This document shows, in pieces, positions 6,350 to 11,548 of a stretch of DNA of 11,548 bases. Origin of the DNA: Campylobacteraceae bacterium (GTDB taxonomy: Bacteria > Campylobacterota > Campylobacteria > Campylobacterales > Sulfurospirillaceae); NCBI GenBank assembly GCA_027011025.1, contig JALVAU010000079.1, forward strand, positions 1 through 11,548, written 5' to 3'. Position 1 is the first letter of the stretch. Every line of letters starts with the position of its first letter. A program made the translations under genes and the position numbers. The notes beneath the pieces are model-generated. The model made no database searches, was not told the DNA's origin, and saw nothing but the letters and a program-made list of their open reading frames with translations.

Positions 6350-9175
6350 CTACGCTTTTTCTACGCGGCATAATCCGCCTTTAGTTTCAGGAATCTGAGT
6401 GATGATGTCATAACCATAGTTAGTGACAGTATTTGCACTCTCACCAACAGCATAAGGTTTTGTTCCCTCAGGATAATTTCCTGTTCTATCTTCACCCTGG
6501 AAAAATCCAGCAAAGTGAAATGGGATAAATACCCTATCTTCACCAACGCTATAAGAGTAGTGAGCTTTGACTTTTATCTTTGTGCCCTCCGGTGAATGTA
6601 TCCACATCATATCTCCATCTCTTATACCGTGATTTGCGGCTAAATTTGGATTTATATCGCAGAACATTTCAGGAGTAAGAGCTGCTAAGTATTTACTAGC
6701 TCTATTTTCCACACCCGCACCATTTAGATTTACAAGCCTTCCTGTCACCAAGTTGATTGGGAATTTTTTACTCCAATCCTCTTTGTTTTGAACACTTGCA
6801 TATCTTGTATCAACTCTATAGTGATTTGGCTTATCTTTGTAAGTAGGATACTTTTTAACCAAATCTTCTCTTGGAGAATGGAGTGGCTCCCTGTGCATAG
6901 GGATTTGATCAGGAAATGTCCATACTTTTGCTCTAGCTTTTGCATTTCCATAAGGGGCAATTCCAAACTCCATACATTTTGCAGCGATGATACCGCTAGT
7001 ATCTACTTTCCAATTCTTACCTATTTTTTTCTTCTCATCTTCACTTAGTTTGATACCTAGAACTTTTTCTATATTTTTGGCTGTTATCTCAGGGTATCCA
7101 CCTTCTACTTTTGCATCTTTTATGCCGACACCTGCTAACTGGCTCACTCCATCATGAACCAAGCCAAATCTATTTCTAAAGCCCATACCACCCTCTTTTA
7201 CAGGTCTGTGGACATCATACAATACAGGACTTCCACAGTGACTCTCAGTCCAACATGGCCAAGGCAAGCCATAGTATTCACCTTTCATAGGTCCTATACC
7301 TCTCATACTGACCTGATCAAATAGATGCCAATTTTCTTGGTGTTTTTTGAGTCTTTTTGATGTCCAGCCAGTTAAGCCGATAGTCTTGATGATTCTTGCT
7401 ATCTCATCAGTTGCATCTTCTGGAAATTTGAAACTTTTTTTATTCTCTTTAATCAACATTCCCTTTGTAAACTGATCATAAAAACCTAACCTTTTAGCAA
7501 GTTCAAACATAATATCATGATCGGTCTTGCTCTCGTACATAGGCTTAACTACTTCGCTTCTCCATTGAGCTGAACGATTAGTGGCAGTTACAGAACCGCT
7601 TGTCTCAAATTGTGTAGCAGCAGGAAGTATAAATACATCATCTTTCTTATCAGTCAAAATAGCCGCTTCATTGACAAATGGATCAGCCAATACTATCAAA
7701 TCAAGTGCGTCTAAAGCCTCTTTTACTTTTGCTTGCTGAGATATAGAAGTGATACCGTTACCCATAACAAATAGAGCTTTTAGGTTTGTTCCTCCATTGT
7801 GAATTTTATCTTCACCGGCTTTGCCTGCCAATACTCCGGCATACCAACGAGCTAGAGTAAAACCTTTTTTGCTCATCCATTTTTTATCCTTAAATCTACC
7901 TGCAAGCCACTCATAATCAACTCCCCAACTCTTGGCAAAGTACTTCCAAGAACCGGCACTTAGTCCATAATATCCAGGAAGCGTGTGAGAGAGACAACAC
8001 ATATCAGTAGCACCTTGAACATTGTCATGTCCTCTTAGGATGTTACATCCGCCACCCTCTTCACCCATATTTCCAAGTGCAAGTTGAAGAATTGGAGCCA
8101 TACGGGTATTTGACGAACCTATACTGTGTTGAGTGAGTCCCATCGCCCAAATTAGAGTACCCGGAGTAGATTTTGCATATGCACGAGTGATTTGTATCAA
8201 TAAATCTTCACTTACGCCGGTTACATTTGCTGTTAGTGATGGAGTCCATTTTTTTGCCTCTTTCATCACATCTTCCATTCCATAAACTCTTTGGTCTATA
8301 AAATCTTTTTTATGCCATCCATTTTTAAAGATGATATGTAGCATACCATACATAAATGGTATATCGGTTCCTGGTCTGATTTGAGCAAAAAGATCCGCTT
8401 TTGCAGCTGTTTTTGTAAATCTTGGATCTACGACTATAAGCTGAGCGTTGTTTCTCTCTTTTGCCATCAAAAAGTGCCTAAAGCCAACAGGATGATTCAC
8501 TGCCGGGTTTGCACCGAAAATTATAATTGCTTTTGCGTTTTGGATATCTCCAAGTGAGTTAGTCATAGCGCCATAACCCCATGTATTCGCCACACCGGCG
8601 ACTGTTGCACTATGTCAAATTCGAGCTTGGTGATCTATATTATTCGTTCCAAACATTGCAGCAAACTTTCTAAAATAGTAAGCTTGCTCTGTACTCATCT
8701 TTGCTGATCCTAAAAATATAGCACTATCAGGACCACTGGTTTTTCTTAAATCACCCAATTTTTTGGCGATTTTATCGAGTGCAGTATCCCAACTGATACG
8801 CTTCCATGCTCCGCCCTCTTTTACCATTGGGTATTTAACTCTGACTTTAGACCTAACCATATCTATCATGTCAGCACCTTTACAGCAGTGACCTCCAAGA
8901 CTGATAGGATGGTCTGTAGCCACCTCTTGTCTCACCCAAACACCGTTTTGAACCTCAGCTATGATACCACAACCAACTGAACACGCAGTACAGATTGTCT
9001 TAACAAGCTTAGATCCAGGATATGGGTTTTTAACCTCTTCATCCGTAGCTGCCCTTGTAACATTTCCTCCGGCAATCGCACCGGTTGCACCAAATGCACC
9101 TGCTATTGCTGCCATTTTAAGAAATGATCTACGACCCACTTTGGTCGTAAGGGCTTTTTGAGTTATTTCACTCAC
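6350..9175 (-). CDS. fdhA: Periplasmic formate dehydrogenase catalytic subunit FdhA, selenocysteine-containing
   Basis: FdhA oxidises formate to CO2 at a Mo- or W-bis-pterin centre in the periplasm. The full protein is 941 residues only if the in-frame UGA at 8615-8617 is read as selenocysteine 187. The context QARI-U-HSATVAG matches FdnG/FdhF-type enzymes (Sec-His), and the reading frame and homology continue without break on the far side. A Tat signal with GRRSFLKMAA (14-23) starts the protein. The N-terminal [4Fe-4S] cluster uses Cys62, Cys65, Cys69 and Cys97. Conserved later segments include NPAVNHPVGFRHF, VVDPRFTKTA and a C-terminal pterin-binding domain from about residue 805 (VTGRLVNLNG). 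The ribosome binding site is AGGAGG, and the ATG lies 15 bases after the preceding small gene. An automatic caller would split this into a 186-residue piece and a piece starting at V195. Selenium genes are not in the window. Confidence 0.96.
8587..8617 (-). promoter_or_regulatory. Selenocysteine UGA codon and bacterial SECIS hairpin
   Basis: Counting U of the UGA as 1, U17-C21 (UCGCC) pairs with G27-A31 (GGCGA) around the loop GGUGU (22-26). The essential G23-U24 of the apical loop and U17 lie at exactly the positions they hold in the E. coli fdhF SECIS element. This is the element bound by SelB for insertion of selenocysteine. Position 17 corresponds to 8601 in the window and position 31 to 8587. 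Confidence 0.88.
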
Positions 9176-9190
9176 ATTAGCCTCCTAAAT

Positions 9191-9382
9191 TTAGAGTGCA
9201 TTACGATAATACTCGTCCCACACCTTTGTTTTCTTGTAGAGAATCTCTTTTTTCTTAGATTTTCCTACAACAACACCGCCCGAACTGTATGCTTCTTTAG
9301 CATTTGCTGCAACCACACCAACTGCAGTAACAGCACCAGCGACTGCTGCTTTTTTCAAAAAGCTACGCCTTGCCTCTTTCAT
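9191..9382 (-). CDS. Small Tat-leader protein of the formate dehydrogenase region
   Basis: This 63-residue protein opens with a twin-arginine signal: RRSFLKK at residues 5-11, then the hydrophobic stretch AAVAGAVTAVGVVAANA (12-28). A short mature part of about 35 residues follows, rich in lysine and aromatic residues (KKKEILYKKTKVWDEYY). It matches the family known as 'formate dehydrogenase region TAT target', which lies directly before fdhA in Campylobacterota and some other proteobacteria. Its role is not established. It may assist export or assembly of FdhA. The mature part has no cysteines and no cofactor motif. A strong GGAGGA ribosome binding site precedes the ATG. It is the first gene of the operon, 15 bases before fdhA. 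Confidence 0.82.
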   Translation of the reverse strand: MKEARRSFLKKAAVAGAVTAVGVVAANAKEAYSSGGVVVGKSKKKEILYKKTKVWDEYYRNAL

Positions 9383-9398
9383 ACAATCCTCCTTGTAT
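9381..9398 (-). promoter_or_regulatory. Ribosome binding site within a small hairpin, Tat-leader gene
   Basis: On the minus strand ATACAA (9393-9398) can pair with TTGTAT (9381-9386), leaving the Shine-Dalgarno GGAGGA as the six-base loop. The first two bases of the start codon fall in the stem. The six AU-rich pairs make this weak alone. The bases GGAGGATT (9385-9392) are also fully complementary to the loop of the 9485-9562 hairpin. Confidence 0.45.
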
Positions 9399-9414
9399 TG
9401 GATTTAATCTCCTA

Positions 9415-9455
9415 AAAGATTAGAAAAGACAGCTTTACAATCTTTTCTAATCTTT
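9415..9455. repeat. 15-bp inverted repeat in the fdh operon leader
   Basis: AAAGATTAGAAAAGA (9415-9429) and TCTTTTCTAATCTTT (9441-9455) are perfectly complementary around an 11-base loop. The hairpin lies 32-73 bases before the Tat-leader start codon and would be part of the operon's leader RNA, or lie at its promoter. On the minus strand it is followed by only a short T tract before the AGGAG at 9408-9412, so an attenuator is possible but weak. It could equally be a protein-binding palindrome. Confidence 0.7.
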
Positions 9456-9471
9456 CAAATACCTACAAAAA

Positions 9472-9570
9472 GGTAAAATCTTCAGTGTTTTTTTAAATAA
9501 GTTTCAAAGAGGCTCAGACCAACGGGAGGATTTGCCTCTTTGAAACTTATTTAAAAAAACACGATAAAAG
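9472..9570 (+). repeat. Hairpin unit A: shared loop, private 29-bp stem
   Basis: A 13-base flank GGTAAAATCTTCA is followed by a perfect 29-bp inverted repeat, arms 9485-9513 and 9534-9562. The repeat encloses the 20-base loop TCAGACCAACGGGAGGATTT (9514-9533) and is followed by GATAAAAG (9563-9570). Unit B at 9729-9827 has the same layout and length in inverse orientation, with identical loop and right flank and one change in the left flank. Only 17 of 29 stem positions agree with B, yet each stem is fully paired. It lies in the leader or promoter region of the formate dehydrogenase operon, about 90 bases before the first gene. I do not recognise the family. An intrinsic terminator alone would not explain the conserved loop and flanks. 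Confidence 0.9.
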
Positions 9571-9728
9571 GTACGCTACAACCTCTTAGAACAACTTCTG
9601 CCATCTTTAAAAATCTGTATCAAATTAAATACTATAAAAAGCAGATAAGTCATAAGACTTGGCACTTTAAAGTTACCTCTACTGTTAACCAAAATTTTCT
9701 CTTATAAAGTTTTATATCTATGTCACTT
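9571..9728. other. AT-rich spacer between the two hairpin units
   Basis: I see no credible coding frame in these 158 bases. Small symmetric sequences are present: AAGTC/GACTT around four bases (9647-9660) and the palindrome ACTTTAAAGT (9664-9673). On the minus strand TATAGT at 9631-9636, after a T-rich run, is a weak -10 candidate for the formate dehydrogenase operon. No -35 or other activator site could be made out. A small RNA gene cannot be excluded. Confidence 0.4.
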
Positions 9729-9827
9729 CTTTTATCGTAATCTTTCTAGCATATTCAAAAGAGACAAATCCTCCCGTTGGTCTGAGTCTCTTTTGAATAT
9801 GCTAGAAAGATTACTAAAGATTTTACC
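9729..9827 (-). repeat. Hairpin unit B: shared loop, private 29-bp stem
   Basis: Read on the minus strand this unit has the flank GGTAAAATCTTTA (9815-9827), a perfect 29-bp stem (arms 9786-9814 and 9737-9765), the loop TCAGACCAACGGGAGGATTT (9766-9785), and the flank GATAAAAG (9729-9736). The unit ends two bases from the stop codon of the TorD-like gene, so it would form at the 3' end of that transcript. Its stem sequence is unrelated to that of unit A over its outer half. The part next to the loop (AAGAGRC) is shared. As a terminator it would be unusual, since no T-run follows it on the minus strand. Confidence 0.9.
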
Positions 9828-9829
9828 TC

Positions 9830-10621
9830 TTATTTTATTGCGACTTCATCTGCATCTACAAAATCATCATCATTCTCTAGCGAACAACTTTTTACTAGTG
9901 CATCTGCACTTCTCTCTATCCTATTTTTTGCTCTTCTTTGGGCTTCTACATCAGCTATAAAACCGCAACTCTCCTCTTGGACTCTTGCTTTTTTCTCTTT
10001 TTGTTTTGGCTTAGATACCTGAAAATAAAGTCTTTCAAACTCTAAAAATGAGTTTAGCAGTATTGCTACTTCTTTGTAGGCAACTGCATTTTTATTGGTA
10101 TATAAATTTTGAATGAACTCATCTAAAAATTCATTTAAAACCTCTTTAAAGAGACAGTGTTGAAGATTATCATATTCATCTTCTCCTTTGATAATCAGCT
10201 CTATAAGCTCATGCATAAATGTAACCAAAAAACCTATACTGTCTTCGCTCTCTTTGTAGTGATCTTCATCCCTTCTGATTTTTGTTTTTGCTAAAAAGTT
10301 TTTAACCTCTACAAGTTTTTTCCCACTCTCAAAACCTTCATCATAATATGAAGCAGTAGTTCGAACTATATCTCCGCTTGGAACATTAAATATCAAATCA
10401 TACTCGTCGCTTAGTGAATCATTGCCCTTATTGTCAATAAAAAACTTTAACTCAACACAAGCATCACGAGAGGCATCATCTATAGGATTTTCTATAAAAA
10501 CTGCCAAAATTTCACTCACTCCATCAAATCTTTTTTCGTCTTCACTAAACACAAAAAGTTTACTAAACAATCCATAATATAGTGACCTTGCAGGGTTTAC
10601 TGACGCTTTATCAATGTCCAT
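9830..10621 (-). CDS. TorD-family cytoplasmic chaperone for formate dehydrogenase
   Basis: This 263-residue, largely helical cytoplasmic protein is of the TorD/DmsD/NarJ family. These proteins bind the Tat leader of molybdoenzymes and hold them back until the cofactor is in place. Family segments are SDEYDLIFNVP (71-81), TTASYYDEGFESG (88-100) and RRDEDHYKESEDSIGFLVTFMHELIE with its DH motif near 120 (116-141). The tail after about residue 205 is highly charged and unlike classical TorD. Its client is most likely FdhA, the only large Tat molybdoenzyme nearby. From memory, the Campylobacter jejuni gene in the same position has been called FdhM. The ATG shares one base with the stop of the preceding 4Fe-4S gene (TAATG), with AAGGA upstream. 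Confidence 0.82.
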   Translation of the reverse strand: MDIDKASVNPARSLYYGLFSKLFVFSEDEKRFDGVSEILAVFIENPIDDASRDACVELKFFIDNKGNDSLSDEYDLIFNVPSGDIVRTTASYYDEGFESGKKLVEVKNFLAKTKIRRDEDHYKESEDSIGFLVTFMHELIELIIKGEDEYDNLQHCLFKEVLNEFLDEFIQNLYTNKNAVAYKEVAILLNSFLEFERLYFQVSKPKQKEKKARVQEESCGFIADVEAQRRAKNRIERSADALVKSCSLENDDDFVDADEVAIK

Positions 10622-11548
10622 TATTTTTTCCTTTTAGATATGGGTACCTCTAACAACCCCATATATGCATTCATAGTTACTTTCGGCTTGCAATCCGCAC
10701 AACAGTAGAGTGCTCTTATGCGCTCCTTGTCATCACCAAATACCGGTATCATCATCGCTGCAATTTTCTCTATGGATTTTTTGGTAGCAAAACCCACTCC
10801 ACACTCCACGCACTTAAATATCTCATCTTTTGCCATTATATTTTGCTTAAAATAATCAGGCTTCAGACTAAGTTCGTCATAAACAACACTCAAACAATCC
10901 TTTTCCGGGCAACTAGGTTCACAATAGCCACAATTTGTACAAATTGAAGGATTAAATCTAAGAGTATTATCTTCAGGATGTGCAGTCAATGCCCTAACAT
11001 TACAAGCTCCAACACAGCTAAGACAGAGCGTACAATTTTCTTGGTTTATAGTGATATTTCCATAATGTATATGTTCGCCTGTTTTTACTATACCCAAATC
11101 ATCTTCACCTACTAAATGGGCAAGTCTCGCTGAAAATATCTCTCTCTTTCTTAAGTCACTCTCATTTATGCCATATTTTGCCTCACCAAATGTATCTGTT
11201 TTTACAAGTGCTAACTCTAATTCTCTCTTATTTTTTGCTATGAAAATAGCCTGCTTGTTATATTTTCTTCTAAAAATCTCATTTATCAAAGCTATGGCAT
11301 CACCAGAGCCTTTTGAGATGAAATCACTATAAAAGATGACAGATTTTCCACTTGTCTGCAAAAGTGATATATAGTGTGCTTCATGCAAGAATTTTTCACC
11401 CTCTATAGCAAGAGGCAATACACCCTTTGGGAGATCTACATGTAGAGACTCCAAATTCATCTTTCGAGGAATTATCAATGCTACTTTATCTCTATAAAAC
11501 TCTTTTATCTCACTAAATGCGGTGCGCGGCATTTGTGTATAGTCAAGC
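10621..11548 (-). CDS. Multi-cluster 4Fe-4S protein, 5' end outside window
   Basis: The reading frame stays open to the window edge. The first ATG (11532) has no ribosome binding site, so this is the C-terminal part, about 308 residues, of a longer protein. Numbering from that ATG, two adjacent ferredoxin clusters are visible: C167-x2-C170-x2-C173-x3-C177 and C198-x2-C201-x2-C204-x3-CP208. A likely metal-binding site follows, built from C241-x2-C244 and a CxxC pair at 278-281 (CADC). The 160 residues before the clusters have no motif I can name. It is translationally coupled to the TorD-like chaperone. It may be an electron-transfer or maturation partner of formate dehydrogenase. Similar genes sit in this position in other Campylobacterota, but their function is unclear to me. 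Confidence 0.75.
   Translation of the reverse strand, partial: LDYTQMPRTAFSEIKEFYRDKVALIIPRKMNLESLHVDLPKGVLPLAIEGEKFLHEAHYISLLQTSGKSVIFYSDFISKGSGDAIALINEIFRRKYNKQAIFIAKNKRELELALVKTDTFGEAKYGINESDLRKREIFSARLAHLVGEDDLGIVKTGEHIHYGNITINQENCTLCLSCVGACNVRALTAHPEDNTLRFNPSICTNCGYCEPSCPEKDCLSVVYDELSLKPDYFKQNIMAKDEIFKCVECGVGFATKKSIEKIAAMMIPVFGDDKERIRALYCCADCKPKVTMNAYMGLLEVPISKRKK

Noticed and set aside
6745..7048. Open frames on both strands inside fdhA and other genes
   Set aside because: They are shadows of strongly conserved coding sequence, with no ribosome binding sites or recognisable products.
8615..8617. In-frame stop in fdhA suggesting a pseudogene or two separate genes
   Set aside because: The stop is UGA at the exact selenocysteine position, with a SECIS hairpin directly downstream and continuous homology on both sides.
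9485..9562. Ordinary intrinsic terminator
   Set aside because: A 29-bp perfect stem with a conserved 20-base loop and conserved flanks is not typical, and a clean T-run directly after the stem is missing on both strands.
9571..9728. Sigma-54 promoter near TGGCAGAAG or TTGGCACTT in the spacer
   Set aside because: The GC of the -12 element is missing at the required spacing in both cases.
9748..9803. Operator half-sites TAGCATAT and ATATGCTA inside the arms of hairpin unit B
   Set aside because: They match the wtpA/fdhD palindrome arms but are in the opposite arrangement and 40 bases apart. They follow from one 8-base match copied by the inverted repeat, so chance is likely.
9472..9827. CRISPR array, because of repeated units with differing segments
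   Set aside because: There are only two units in inverted orientation, the variable parts are self-complementary stems, and no cas genes are present.

Overview
The window is AT-rich and reads as a chromosomal segment of a Campylobacterota (Epsilonproteobacteria) species. Three things point there: short intergenic gaps, a selenocysteine FdhA with a small Tat-leader gene just upstream, and an atypical ModE-like regulator beside a tungstate transporter. I cannot name the genus.

All recognisable genes except one lie on the minus strand. From the right edge leftwards they are: a 4Fe-4S protein cut by the window end (10621-11548); a TorD-family chaperone (9830-10621); a 447-base non-coding stretch (9383-9829); a 63-residue Tat-leader protein (9191-9382); fdhA, read through an in-frame UGA as selenocysteine (6350-9175); fdhB (5740-6339); and fdhC (4807-5730). 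A terminator follows. Next come fdhD and the ModE-like gene (3208-4717) and the tungstate/molybdate importer wtpA-wtpC-wtpB (400-3115). At the left edge a plus-strand rhodanese fragment (93-362) converges on the transporter operon.

The genes form one functional unit. WtpABC imports tungstate or molybdate, and the ModE-like protein probably senses it. FdhD sulfurates the pterin cofactor, and the TorD-like chaperone probably guards apo-FdhA until Tat export. FdhABC then oxidises formate in the periplasm and sends electrons through FdhB and cytochrome b FdhC to the quinone pool. A nearly identical 19-base palindrome (18 of 19 bases the same) lies 21-22 bases before the start codons of both wtpA and fdhD. 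It is the best candidate for the ModE-like operator.

The most unusual part is 9383-9829. It holds two 99-base units in inverted orientation. Each has the same 20-base loop and nearly the same short flanks, but a different, perfectly paired 29-bp stem. Twelve of the 29 stem pairs differ between the units, and all remain Watson-Crick pairs. On one strand the two loops are fully complementary to each other. On the minus strand one loop can also pair with eight bases of the ribosome binding site of the first formate dehydrogenase operon gene. I do not recognise this element. It could be a structured RNA or cis-regulator of the operon, or a small palindromic mobile element.
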